From an uncultured Arenimonas sp. (GTDB taxonomy: Bacteria; Pseudomonadota; Gammaproteobacteria; Xanthomonadales; Xanthomonadaceae), in contig CAMLKR010000045.1 in the NCBI GenBank assembly GCA_946480565.1, forward strand, positions 1 to 15,009: a DNA stretch of 15,009 nucleotides. The letters are read 5' to 3'. Positions 6,657 through 13,119 of this stretch are shown here, piece by piece. The stretch's first letter is position 1, and each line of letters opens with the position of its first letter. The notes beneath the pieces were generated by a model. It was not told the origin of the DNA. It searched no databases and worked only from the letters and a program-made list of their open reading frames with translations. The translations under genes and the position numbers were made by a program.

Positions 6657-7708
6657 TGCACGGCCCGGGCCCACTGCTCGACATCCAGCGGCTGTCCTGC
6701 GCCTACGCAGGGCAGCCGGCGGTGCGCGAGCTCAGCCTGGGCCTCCGGTCCGGTGAACTGGGCTGCCTGCTGGGCCCCAGCGGCTGCGGCAAGACCACGC
6801 TGCTCCGGGCCATCGCCGGCTTCCATGCGCCCGACTCCGGCGCGCTCCGCCTGCGCGGCGTCGACGCCCTGCCGTTGCCGCCGGAAAAACGCGGCCTCGG
6901 CTTCGTTTTCCAGGACCTCGCGCTGTTCCCGCACCTCACAGTGGCCGACAACGTCGGCTTCGGCCTGCACCGGCTGGATGCCGGCGCGCGCCGCACGCGC
7001 TGCCTCGAGACGCTCCAGCTGCTGGGCCTGCAGGACATGGCCGGCCGCTATCCGCATGAGCTGTCAGGCGGCCAGCAGCAGCGTGTCGCACTGGCCCGAT
7101 CGCTGGCCCCGCGCCCCGACCTGCTGCTGCTCGACGAACCCTTCTCCAGCCTCGACGCCGACCTGCGCGGCCGCCTGCGCGACGAACTGCGCGCCCTGCT
7201 CAAGCGCCTGGGCATCGCGGCCCTGCTGGTGACGCACGACCAGGAGGAGGCGTTCGCCTTCGCCGACACCGTCGGCGTGATGAATTCCGGGCGCCTGCTG
7301 CAGTGGGCGCCGGGCTTCGAGCTCTACCACCGGCCGGCCACGCCCTTCGTCGCGTCCTTCGTGGGCGAAGGCCGGTTCCTCGCGGCACGCGTGATCGACG
7401 GACGCCGCGTGGCGACGGCCCTGGGCGAACTCACCGCGGCCAGCGACCTGCCCTTCCCGGCCGGCAGCGCGGTGCGCGTGCTGCTGCGACCCGACGACCT
7501 GATGCATGCCGACGACGGCGGCATCGAAGCCGAGGTCAGCGCCGTCGCCTTCCGCGGCGCCGAAACCCTGCACACCCTGAAACTGCCCGACGGCACCGCG
7601 CTGACCGCGCTGTTCCCCAGCCACCAGCAGCGCGAACCCGGCGACCGGGTGCGCGTGCGGCCCGACCTGGCCCACGTGGTGGTGTTCGCCGACGAAGACG
7701 TCGGCTGA
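6656..7708 (+). CDS. ABC transporter ATP-binding protein with C-terminal TOBE domain (FbpC/PotA-type)
   Basis: A 350-residue ATPase subunit of an importer. Walker A GPSGCGKTT (40-48), Q-loop Gln86 (VFQDLALFPHLTV), signature LSGGQQQR (136-143), Walker B LLLLDEP (156-162), D-loop SSLDADLR (164-171) and H-loop His194 (VTHDQEEAF) are all intact, so it should hydrolyse ATP. Residues about 240-350 look like the TOBE regulatory domain of the iron(III), spermidine/putrescine and sulfate/maltose importer ATPases; FVASFVGEGRFL leads into it. The overall look is closest to FbpC, the iron(III) importer ATPase. The substrate is not provable because no permease or binding-protein gene is in the window. The start overlaps the sodB stop by one base, which supports coupling to an iron enzyme. 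It converges with purK. Confidence 0.9.
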   Translation: MHGPGPLLDIQRLSCAYAGQPAVRELSLGLRSGELGCLLGPSGCGKTTLLRAIAGFHAPDSGALRLRGVDALPLPPEKRGLGFVFQDLALFPHLTVADNVGFGLHRLDAGARRTRCLETLQLLGLQDMAGRYPHELSGGQQQRVALARSLAPRPDLLLLDEPFSSLDADLRGRLRDELRALLKRLGIAALLVTHDQEEAFAFADTVGVMNSGRLLQWAPGFELYHRPATPFVASFVGEGRFLAARVIDGRRVATALGELTAASDLPFPAGSAVRVLLRPDDLMHADDGGIEAEVSAVAFRGAETLHTLKLPDGTALTALFPSHQQREPGDRVRVRPDLAHVVVFADEDVG

Positions 7709-7735
7709 GCGGCCGGCCGGCGCCCGCCGGCTCAG
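7705..7735. repeat. Inverted repeat containing both stop codons of the convergent ABC ATPase and purK genes
   Basis: CTGAGC (7705-7710) and GCTCAG (7730-7735) are perfect arms. The left arm contains the TGA of the ATPase gene and the right arm contains the TGA of purK on the other strand. Between them a GC-rich core can fold further (CCGGC with GCCGG). There is no T-run, so this is not a canonical intrinsic terminator, but it could act as a shared 3'-end structure for two convergent transcripts. Confidence 0.45.
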
Positions 7736-8880
7736 TCCGATTCGCGCAACCGCGTCAGCACCGGGGCCACCTGCGCCTCGCGGCCCAGGGCGCGACCGGC
7801 ACGCTCCAGCGCCGCCGCCAGCTCGCCCGGCGTATCGGCGCGGAACGTGGCGTGCCCGACCTTGCGGCCCTCGCGCGCCGACTTTCCGTAGTCGTGCCAA
7901 TGACCGCAGGCCTCGGCCAGCACCGGCGCGGCCGGCGGCATCTGGCCGATCCAGTTCAGCATCACGCTGTGGCCCACGGGCCGGGTGTCGCCCAGCGGCA
8001 GGCCCAGCACCGCACGCAGGTGGTTCTGGAACTGCGAGGTTTCCGCGCCCTCGATGGTCCAGTGGCCCGAGTTGTGAACGCGGGGCGCCATCTCGTTGGC
8101 CAGCAGCACGCCGTCCTTGAGGAAAAGCTCGAGCGCGAACACGCCGACATAGTCCAGCGCCTCGGCCACCTTGCGCGCAGCGGCCAGGGCCTGCGCCTGC
8201 AGCGCCGGATCCACGCGCGCCGGCGCCAGGCTGGCGGACAGGATGCCGGACTCGTGCCAGTTCTCGGTCAGCGGCCAGGCGCGCAGCTCACCGTCGCGCC
8301 CGCGCGCGGCCACCACCGACAGCTCGCGCTGGAAGGCGACGAAGCCTTCGAGGATCAGGCCGACGCTGTCGGCCTGCGCGCCGAGGGCGGCCCAGGCGGC
8401 GTCGGCGTCGGCCGGCGACTTCAGCCGGAACTGGCCCTTGCCGTCGTAACCCAGGCGCCGGGTCTTGAGGATGCAGGGGGTTCCGATCGCCGCGAGCGCC
8501 GCGTCGAGGCCGGCGCGCGAGTCGATCGCCGCGAACTCCGGCACCGGGATGCCCAGCTCGCGGAACAGGGACTTTTCCGCCAGCCGGTCCTGCGCCACCG
8601 ACAGCGCGCGCGGGCTCGGGAACACCGGGATGCGGTCGGCCAGCCACTGCGCGCTTTCGGCGGGCACGTTCTCGAAATCGAAGGTCGCCACGTCGACGCG
8701 CGACGCGAATTCCGCCAGCCCCACCTGGTCGCGGTAGTCGGCCTGCAGGAGGGGCGCGAACTGCGCGGCGCAGGCATCGGGCGTGGTGTCCAGCACCAGG
8801 AAGCGCAGGCCCAGCGGCGCGCCGGAAAGCGCCAGCATGCGGGCCAGCTGCCCGCCCCCGAGGATGCCGACGGTGGTCAC
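7732..8880 (-). CDS. purK: N5-carboxyaminoimidazole ribonucleotide synthase PurK
   Basis: A 382-residue ATP-grasp enzyme that converts AIR, bicarbonate and ATP to N5-CAIR in purine biosynthesis. The N-terminal nucleotide-binding loop is [12 protein letters not shown] (4-15). ATP-grasp features follow: [14 protein letters not shown] near the middle, [48 protein letters not shown] with the metal-binding Glu-Asn region, and [16 protein letters not shown]. Length is slightly above E. coli PurK (355). The start is GTG at 8880, overlapping the purE TGA in GTGA, so translation is probably coupled to purE, its functional partner. Confident call. Confidence 0.96.
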   Translation of the reverse strand: MTTVGILGGGQLARMLALSGAPLGLRFLVLDTTPDACAAQFAPLLQADYRDQVGLAEFASRVDVATFDFENVPAESAQWLADRIPVFPSPRALSVAQDRLAEKSLFRELGIPVPEFAAIDSRAGLDAALAAIGTPCILKTRRLGYDGKGQFRLKSPADADAAWAALGAQADSVGLILEGFVAFQRELSVVAARGRDGELRAWPLTENWHESGILSASLAPARVDPALQAQALAAARKVAEALDYVGVFALELFLKDGVLLANEMAPRVHNSGHWTIEGAETSQFQNHLRAVLGLPLGDTRPVGHSVMLNWIGQMPPAAPVLAEACGHWHDYGKSAREGRKVGHATFRADTPGELAAALERAGRALGREAQVAPVLTRLRESD

Positions 8881-9383
8881 GGCTGCCGCGGGTCCGGCTT
8901 GTCGAGCACGTCGCGCGTCTGTTTCGCGCGGAAGGCATCGAGCGCGTCGCGCACCGCCGGATGTTCCGGCGCCAGCAGCGCCGCGGCGAACAGGCCGGCG
9001 TTGGCGGCGCCCGCGGCGCCGATGGCGAAGGTCGCGACCGGGATGCCGGCCGGCATCTGCACGATCGACAGCAGGGAGTCGAGGCCGTTGAGCGCCTTGC
9101 TCTGCACCGGCACGCCCAGCACCGGCACCGGGGTCATCGCCGCCAGCATGCCCGGCAGGTGCGCCGCGCCGCCGGCGCCGGCGATGATCGCGCGCAGACC
9201 CCGGGACGACGCCGACTTCGCATACTCCACCAGCAACTCCGGCGTGCGGTGCGCGGACACCACGCGCACCTCGTGCGGAACGCCCATCTGTTCGAGGCGG
9301 GCGACGGCATGCTGCATCGTTTCCCAGTCCGATCGGGAACCCATGACGACCCCGACCAGCGGGGCAAGGACGGCTTGGTTCAT
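8877..9383 (-). CDS. purE: N5-carboxyaminoimidazole ribonucleotide mutase PurE (class I)
   Basis: A 168-residue enzyme that isomerises N5-CAIR to CAIR, the step after PurK. Family motifs are [12 protein letters not shown] with the phosphate-binding MGSx[11 protein letters not shown] carrying the catalytic His, [32 protein letters not shown] and [16 protein letters not shown]. The pattern is the bacterial (class I) type. The ATG at 9383 gives the usual N-terminal length; an in-frame TTG at 9401 would add six residues without homology and was rejected. No strong ribosome site precedes the ATG. It forms a two-gene operon with purK and is divergent from the Trm112-like gene. Confidence 0.96.
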   Translation of the reverse strand: MNQAVLAPLVGVVMGSRSDWETMQHAVARLEQMGVPHEVRVVSAHRTPELLVEYAKSASSRGLRAIIAGAGGAAHLPGMLAAMTPVPVLGVPVQSKALNGLDSLLSIVQMPAGIPVATFAIGAAGAANAGLFAAALLAPEHPAVRDALDAFRAKQTRDVLDKPDPRQP

Positions 9384-9406
9384 GGCGGGTGGCTTCGGCA
9401 AAACGC

Positions 9407-9413
9407 TATTCTA
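9407..9413. promoter_or_regulatory. Candidate -10 elements between purE and the Trm112-like gene
   Basis: On the minus strand TAGAAT (9413-9408, five of six) lies about 25 bases upstream of the purE ATG and implies a short leader. On the plus strand the overlapping TATTCT (9407-9412, four of six) could serve the Trm112-like gene at 9449. The minus element shares the string CTAGAAT with the sodB -10 region. No -35 is recognisable. Confidence 0.4.
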
Positions 9414-9448
9414 GACCCCAAGCCCCCTGCCCGGACACCGACCCGCCC

Positions 9449-9715
9449 ATGGACCGCAAGCTGCTCGACATCCTCTGCTGCCCGACCAGCAAGCAGCCCC
9501 TGGCCCTGCTCAACCACCAGGACCTCGCCGCGATCAACCAGGCCATCGCCGCCGGCAACGTGGTCCGAGCCGATGGCAGCGCGCAGGCCGAGCCCGTGGC
9601 CGAAGGGCTCATCACCCGCGACCGCCGCACGGTCTATCGCGTGGAGGACGGCATTCCCGTCCTGCTGGCCGACGAGGCCTTGGCCACGGCCCAGATTCCC
9701 GACTTCCCGCGCTGA
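9449..9715 (+). CDS. Trm112-like small protein lacking zinc-ligand cysteines
   Basis: An 88-residue protein of the Trm112/YcaR (UPF0434) family. MDRKLLDILCCP (1-12) matches the family start, and DGIPVLL (67-73) is the conserved C-terminal signature. The segment 21-52 (NHQDLAAINQAIAAGNVV and on) is an insertion relative to the roughly 60-residue E. coli YcaR. The CPxC zinc motif is CPTS here (Cys11, Ser14), and no cysteine occurs near the second expected pair, where YcaR has Cys and this protein has THR-ARG-rich sequence (LITRDRRTVYRV). In yeast and archaea Trm112 stabilises several methyltransferases; bacterial roles are poorly known. The ATG at 9449 was chosen by homology. Its TGA overlaps the nadC ATG by one base (TGATG). 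Confidence 0.85.
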   Translation: MDRKLLDILCCPTSKQPLALLNHQDLAAINQAIAAGNVVRADGSAQAEPVAEGLITRDRRTVYRVEDGIPVLLADEALATAQIPDFPR

Positions 9716-10575
9716 TGGCGACCCTGCTGCCGCCCCCGGCCGAGTCCGTCGCCGCGGACGTCGCTCGCGCCCTGGCCGAAGACCTCGGTCCTGGAGACGC
9801 CACTGCCGACCTGCTGCCGGACGGTCCGCAGTCGGCCTACGTCATCGCAAAGGAAGCCGGCGTGATCGCCGGCCGGCCTTGGTTCGATGCCTGTTTCAGG
9901 GCGCTCGATCCCGAGATGCGCATCGACTGGCGAGTGGCCGAGGGCCAGGCCGTTTCCGTGGGCACCGTGCTGGTCACGCTGCACGGCCGCGCCCGCGCCC
10001 TGGTCAGCGCCGAACGACCGGCCCTGAACTTCCTGCAGACGCTTTCGGCCACCGCCAGCCGCACCGCCGAACACGTGGCCGCGGTGGCCGGCACCCGCAC
10101 CCGCATCCTCGACACCCGCAAGACCCTGCCCGGCCTGCGCCTGGCGCAGAAGTACGCGGTGCGCGCCGGCGGCGGCGCGAACCACCGCATGGGCCTGTAC
10201 GACGCGGTGATGCTGAAGGAAAACCACATCCACGCCGCCGGCTCGATCGCCGCGGCGGCGGCGGCGGCGCGGGCCAGGCACCCCACCCTGCCCCTGATCA
10301 TCGAAGTCGAATCCCTGGACGAACTGGACCAGGCCCTGGCCACCGGCTGCGACCGCATCCTGGTGGACGAGTTCAGCCCCGACGACCTGCGCGAGGCGGT
10401 GCGGCGCGCCGCCGGCCGGATCCCGCTGGAAGTGTCGGGCGGCGTCGGCCTGGACCGCCTGCCGGCGATCGCCGCGACCGGCGTGGACTGCGTGTCCATC
10501 GGCGCGCTGACCAAACACGTGCAGGCGCTGGACCTGTCGCTGCGCCTGGGGACGCCGCCCGGCGAAGGCGGCTGA
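9715..10575 (+). CDS. nadC: Nicotinate-nucleotide pyrophosphorylase (carboxylating), quinolinate phosphoribosyltransferase NadC
   Basis: A 286-residue enzyme that joins quinolinate and PRPP to give nicotinate mononucleotide, CO2 and pyrophosphate in de novo NAD synthesis. Active-site segments are ERPALNFLQ (100-108), DTRKTLPGLR (133-142), GGGANHRMGLYD (152-163), KENH (168-171), EVES (197-200) and SGGV (241-244). Length is typical of the family. The start ATG shares one base with the stop of the Trm112-like gene, which suggests coupled translation. Residues 179-185 are seven alanines encoded by GCC followed by six GCG. It converges with the FHA gene, leaving only 28 bases between the stops. 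The partner genes nadA and nadB are not nearby. Confidence 0.97.
   Translation: MATLLPPPAESVAADVARALAEDLGPGDATADLLPDGPQSAYVIAKEAGVIAGRPWFDACFRALDPEMRIDWRVAEGQAVSVGTVLVTLHGRARALVSAERPALNFLQTLSATASRTAEHVAAVAGTRTRILDTRKTLPGLRLAQKYAVRAGGGANHRMGLYDAVMLKENHIHAAGSIAAAAAAARARHPTLPLIIEVESLDELDQALATGCDRILVDEFSPDDLREAVRRAAGRIPLEVSGGVGLDRLPAIAATGVDCVSIGALTKHVQALDLSLRLGTPPGEGG
10252..10269 (+). repeat. (GCG)6 trinucleotide repeat inside nadC
   Basis: Six tandem GCG codons, preceded by GCC, encode the alanine run 179-185 of NadC. It lies in a helix-rich region between the KENH and EVES active-site segments. Length changes of whole units would keep the frame. Confidence 0.9.
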
Positions 10576-10611
10576 AGAAGTCCCCGTCCGTCGCGCGTCC
10601 GGCTCAGCCGC
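10568..10611. repeat. Inverted repeat containing both stop codons of the convergent nadC and FHA genes
   Basis: GCGGCTGA (10568-10575) and TCAGCCGC (10604-10611) are perfect 8-bp arms. The left arm ends with the nadC TGA and the right arm begins with the FHA-gene TGA read on the other strand. The 28-base spacer is GC-rich. No T-run follows. It could form an end structure on both convergent mRNAs. Confidence 0.5.
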
Positions 10612-11404
10612 GACCGAGGTACAGGGCCACCATCACCAGGACCGCAGCCGCGGTCAGCATGATCGGCACCCACTTGCTCATCGCGGGCGCGGCCACCGGC
10701 GCCGGTTCGTTCGCGGGGGTGGCCAGGCGGTTGGTCTGCTGGGCCATGTCCATGCCGGGCGCGACGACGATGAAACGCACCGCGTCCAGGCGCAGCTCGT
10801 CGCCCGGGTTCAGGAAACCCTGCTGCACGCGCCGGCCATTGATATAGGTGCCGTTCGACGAACCCAGGTCCTCGACCGACAGACCGTCCTGGGTCGGCTT
10901 GACCAGGGCGTGACGGCGGGAGATCTCCTCCGCCTGCACCGAGATGTCGCATTCGGGCGCCCGTCCGATCGCCACCGGCCCTGCCACCGGGAACACCTTG
11001 CCGAAAACCGCGCCGGACACGCCGCGCAGCAGGAACTTGGGCACGGCCATGCGGACTCGGGTGGCGCCGCTGTCTTCGTCGGAACCCGGCGTCACGCCGG
11101 GCGCGGGCGCGCTGCGGGCGGCCTCGACCACCGTGAACTTCGCGAGCACCGGCCCGATGCCGATCTGGTCGCCGGCGCGCAGCGCCATGATGTCGGCCAC
11201 CGGCTTGCCGTTCACCGAGACGGCGCCGCCGCCATCGGGCACCTGCAGGTTCGCACCGGTGCTGGTGACGTGGATTTCGCAGTGCCGCGGAAGGATTTCC
11301 GGATCGTCCAGCACGACCGCGTTCTCCACGGCCGAACCGATCCGGTTGACGCCGGCGTTGAGCAGGACCTGCACGTGCTCGCCATTGGGAAACACCAGTT
11401 TCAT
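10604..11404 (-). CDS. Double FHA-domain protein with C-terminal membrane anchor
   Basis: A 266-residue protein with two forkhead-associated (phosphothreonine-binding) domains and a terminal transmembrane helix. FHA1 (about 1-95) is divergent: it keeps RIG (21-23), PRHCEI (39-44) and VNGKPV (64-69). FHA2 (about 125-215) is canonical, with IGRAPECD (146-153), SRRH (162-165) and SSNGTYINGRRV (182-193), so it should bind phosphothreonine. After a Pro/Ala-rich linker, residues 244-264 are hydrophobic and followed by GRG, as in a tail-anchored inner-membrane protein facing the cytoplasm. No Ser/Thr kinase, phosphatase or secretion-system gene is adjacent, so the partner is unknown. The ATG at 11404 has a strong AGGAG seven bases upstream. 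Confidence 0.88.
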   Translation of the reverse strand: MKLVFPNGEHVQVLLNAGVNRIGSAVENAVVLDDPEILPRHCEIHVTSTGANLQVPDGGGAVSVNGKPVADIMALRAGDQIGIGPVLAKFTVVEAARSAPAPGVTPGSDEDSGATRVRMAVPKFLLRGVSGAVFGKVFPVAGPVAIGRAPECDISVQAEEISRRHALVKPTQDGLSVEDLGSSNGTYINGRRVQQGFLNPGDELRLDAVRFIVVAPGMDMAQQTNRLATPANEPAPVAAPAMSKWVPIMLTAAAVLVMVALYLGRG

Positions 11405-11455
11405 CTTCGCTCTCCTGCGAATCGGCGATGGCCCCGCGGGCCGGCATCCGGGCCT

Positions 11456-11461
11456 ATCTTA
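11456..11461 (-). promoter_or_regulatory. Candidate -10 element for the FHA gene
   Basis: Minus strand TAAGAT (four of six, preceded by GC) lies about 50 bases upstream of the FHA-gene ATG. The complementary plus-strand bases could serve the divergent DUF3301 gene. No -35 is visible. The rest of the divergent spacer (11405-11530) is very GC-rich with no further signal that I can support. Confidence 0.3.
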
Positions 11462-11530
11462 GCCATGCGCGCGCAAACCCGGCAGGGGGGCCGCCTTGCG
11501 GCGGGGGCCGGCCGTCCCCACACTCCGGGC

Positions 11531-11851
11531 ATGCTCTCGACCCTGATATTCCTGCTTCTCGCGATAGCCGCGCTGGCGTTCTGGTTTGCCGGTCGCGCCG
11601 CCGGCGAAACCGCCACCTGGCTGGGCCAGCAGGCCTGCGCCCGCGCCGGAGTGCAGTGGCTCGACCACAGCGTGCACCTGATCGGCATGCGCCTGTCCCG
11701 CGGCCCCGACGGCTGGCTGGGCCTGGAGCGGCAATACCGGTTCGAATACTCGACCGGCGGCGAGGACCGCCACGCCGGCAGGATCGTGCTGCACGGTCGC
11801 AGGCTGCTGGCCCTGGCCGGCCCGATGCCTGCTCAAGACGCGCTGCATTGA
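11531..11851 (+). CDS. DUF3301 family small membrane protein
   Basis: A 106-residue protein. Residues about 3-21 are a strongly hydrophobic N-terminal segment (TLIFLLLAIAALAFWFA), probably a membrane anchor. The remainder is soluble: GRAAGETATWLGQQACARAGVQWLDHSVHLIGMRLSR-type sequence, split here as AGETATWLGQQACARAGVQW (27-46) and WLGLERQYRFEYSTGG (62-77). This layout, with a conserved Cys in a short helix followed by a WLD motif and an RxYxFEYS strand, matches the DUF3301 family as I remember it; the function is unknown. The ATG at 11531 is preferred; an in-frame ATG at 11465 would add 22 uncharacteristic residues. Convergent with sspB nine bases away. Confidence 0.8.
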   Translation: MLSTLIFLLLAIAALAFWFAGRAAGETATWLGQQACARAGVQWLDHSVHLIGMRLSRGPDGWLGLERQYRFEYSTGGEDRHAGRIVLHGRRLLALAGPMPAQDALH

Positions 11852-11860
11852 ACCCACGTC

Positions 11861-12283
11861 CTACTTGACGACCCGCAGGTGACTGCGGCGCGGCGCGTCG
11901 CCGCCCTCGGGCGCGGGCGTCGGATCGTCCGGACCATCGTCCGGCATCGCGGCGCCGTCTTCCGGCAGCATCATTCCCTGGCCGGTTTCCTGGGCGTAGA
12001 TCGCCATCACCGCCGCCACCGGGACCACCACCGTCTGGCTGACGCCGCCGAAACGCGCCTTGAAGCGCACTTCGCGATTGTCGATGACCAGCTGCGCCAC
12101 CGCGCGCGGCGCGATGTTCAGCACCACCCGCCCGTCCTTGACCGCCGACTGCGGCACCTGCACGCCGTCCCGGCCGGCATCCACCAGCAGGTAGGGCGTC
12201 ATGCTGTTGTCGTTGATCCACTCGTTCAGCGCCCGCAGCAGGTAGGGGCGGTTGGAAGCCATCGCCGGAACCGCGTCGGTCAT
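11861..12283 (-). CDS. sspB: ClpXP protease specificity-enhancing factor SspB
   Basis: A 140-residue adaptor that delivers ssrA-tagged and some other substrates to the ClpXP protease. The folded domain (about 8-105) carries RPYLLRALNEWI (12-23), MTPYLLVD (28-35), NIAPRAVAQL (56-65) and VRFKARFGG (72-80). An acidic and proline-rich flexible tail (107-130) leads to the C-terminal LRVVK (136-140), the ClpX-docking motif known from E. coli SspB, so both substrate-binding and ClpX-binding ends are present. The ATG at 12283 overlaps the sspA stop (ATGA). It is the distal gene of sspA-sspB, as in many proteobacteria. Confidence 0.96.
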   Translation of the reverse strand: MTDAVPAMASNRPYLLRALNEWINDNSMTPYLLVDAGRDGVQVPQSAVKDGRVVLNIAPRAVAQLVIDNREVRFKARFGGVSQTVVVPVAAVMAIYAQETGQGMMLPEDGAAMPDDGPDDPTPAPEGGDAPRRSHLRVVK

Positions 12284-12915
12284 TGAGGCAGCTCGCGCAG
12301 CGCTTTTTCTTCCGGCGTCAGGCTGCGCAGGTACGCGGGGTTGCGGAAGATCCGCATGCCGTAGTCCTCGATCGGCTTGGCTTCCTTGGGCAGCACCACG
12401 CCCAGGGCCGGCAGGCGCCAGATGATCGGCGCGATGGCGCAGTCGGCCAGGCTCATTTCCGGGTTCAGGAAGAATTTCGAGGCCTTGAACAGCGGCAGCG
12501 CGGCCAGCAGCAGCTCCTTCAGGCGCTTGCGGCCGGCGTCGGCCTGGGCCTTGTTGCCGTGCTGGATCGCCTGCACGTGCGGCACCCAGTCGTGTTCCAG
12601 GCGCAGCATGGCCAGGCGCAGCCGCGCGCGCGACAGCGGATCGACCGGCATCAGCGGCGGGTGCGGGTAGCGCTCGTCCAGGTATTCGGACACCACCGAC
12701 GCGGCATAGAGCACCAGGTCCCGGTCCACCAGGGTCGGAACCGAATGGTAGGGATTGAGGTCGACCAGGTCTTCGGGCGGATTGCCCGGGTCGACCGGCA
12801 CCAGTTCATAGGTGACGCCCTTGGCTGCCAGCACGAGCCGGACCCGGTGGCAGACCACGCAGTCACGGGATGAGAACAGGGTCAGGGCGTTGCGGATGCG
12901 TGGACTGGCAGCCAT
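12280..12915 (-). CDS. sspA: Stringent starvation protein A (SspA), GST-fold RNA polymerase-associated regulator
   Basis: A 211-residue protein with a glutathione-S-transferase fold; the E. coli protein binds RNA polymerase and affects stress and phage gene expression rather than conjugating glutathione. The N-terminal thioredoxin-like half runs LTLFSSRDCVVCHRVRLVLA (11-30) to NPYHSVPTL (54-62). YPHPPLMPVDP (83-93) contains Pro84-His85-Pro86, the surface pocket important for E. coli SspA function. The helical half follows (RLRLAMLRLEHDWV, ASKFFLNPEMSLADCAIAPI). The ATG at 12915 gives the usual N-terminus; the in-frame TTG at 12930 was rejected. It is followed by sspB with a 4-base overlap and preceded by a terminator after petC. 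Confidence 0.96.
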   Translation of the reverse strand: MAASPRIRNALTLFSSRDCVVCHRVRLVLAAKGVTYELVPVDPGNPPEDLVDLNPYHSVPTLVDRDLVLYAASVVSEYLDERYPHPPLMPVDPLSRARLRLAMLRLEHDWVPHVQAIQHGNKAQADAGRKRLKELLLAALPLFKASKFFLNPEMSLADCAIAPIIWRLPALGVVLPKEAKPIEDYGMRIFRNPAYLRSLTPEEKALRELPQ

Positions 12916-13073
12916 CAAGGGGTCCCCCAAAACGCCGCCAGCCCCTGCCGGCGGTCGTCGGAAGCCCTAACCCTGCCCGAAACGGCCGGTCCGCCGCAAG
13001 CCGGGGCCAACCGGGCCACGCGGAACCGTGATCCAGGGCGCGGAATGCGGCCCAGGCCGGACGCCGCGAAAGC

Positions 13074-13099
13074 AAAAGGCCGCCCGAAGGCGGCCTTTT
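13074..13099 (-). terminator. Rho-independent terminator after petC, UUCG loop
   Basis: Perfect 11-bp arms AAAAGGCCGCC (13074-13084) and GGCGGCCTTTT (13089-13099) enclose a 4-base loop. Read on the minus strand the loop is TTCG, an exceptionally stable tetraloop, and the stem ends in TTTT. It begins about 20 bases after the petC stop at 13120, separating the cytochrome bc1 transcript from sspA. The symmetric A/T ends would also allow plus-strand termination. Confidence 0.92.
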
Positions 13100-13119
13100 G
13101 GGTGCCTGATCCCGGGGGA

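Noticed and set aside
4890..6674. A 594-codon minus-strand frame that would fuse the dehydrogenase to upstream sequence
   Set aside because: The N-terminal part is a shadow of sodB and grxD in the wrong frame. Homology starts at the ATG at 5648, which overlaps the grxD stop.
9384..9401. TTG start for purE at 9401
   Set aside because: It adds MPKPPA without family similarity; the ATG at 9383 gives the usual PurE length, and the TTG sits almost on the predicted transcription start.
8961..10847. Long plus-strand frame over purE, the Trm112-like gene and nadC
   Set aside because: Arg/Pro-rich translation with no family match, in conflict with three recognised genes in other frames.
11465..11530. 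Longer start of the DUF3301 gene at 11465
   Set aside because: The extra 22 residues are Arg/Gly-rich and would bury the hydrophobic anchor; family members begin just before the hydrophobic segment.
12916..12930. TTG start for sspA at 12930
   Set aside because: It adds only MGDPL ahead of the typical N-terminus MAASPR at 12915.
12931..13073. Possible gene or RNA in the spacer between petC terminator and sspA
   Set aside because: No convincing frame, no tRNA-like or other recognisable fold, and no clear -10/-35 pair; it most likely holds the sspA promoter, which I could not pinpoint.
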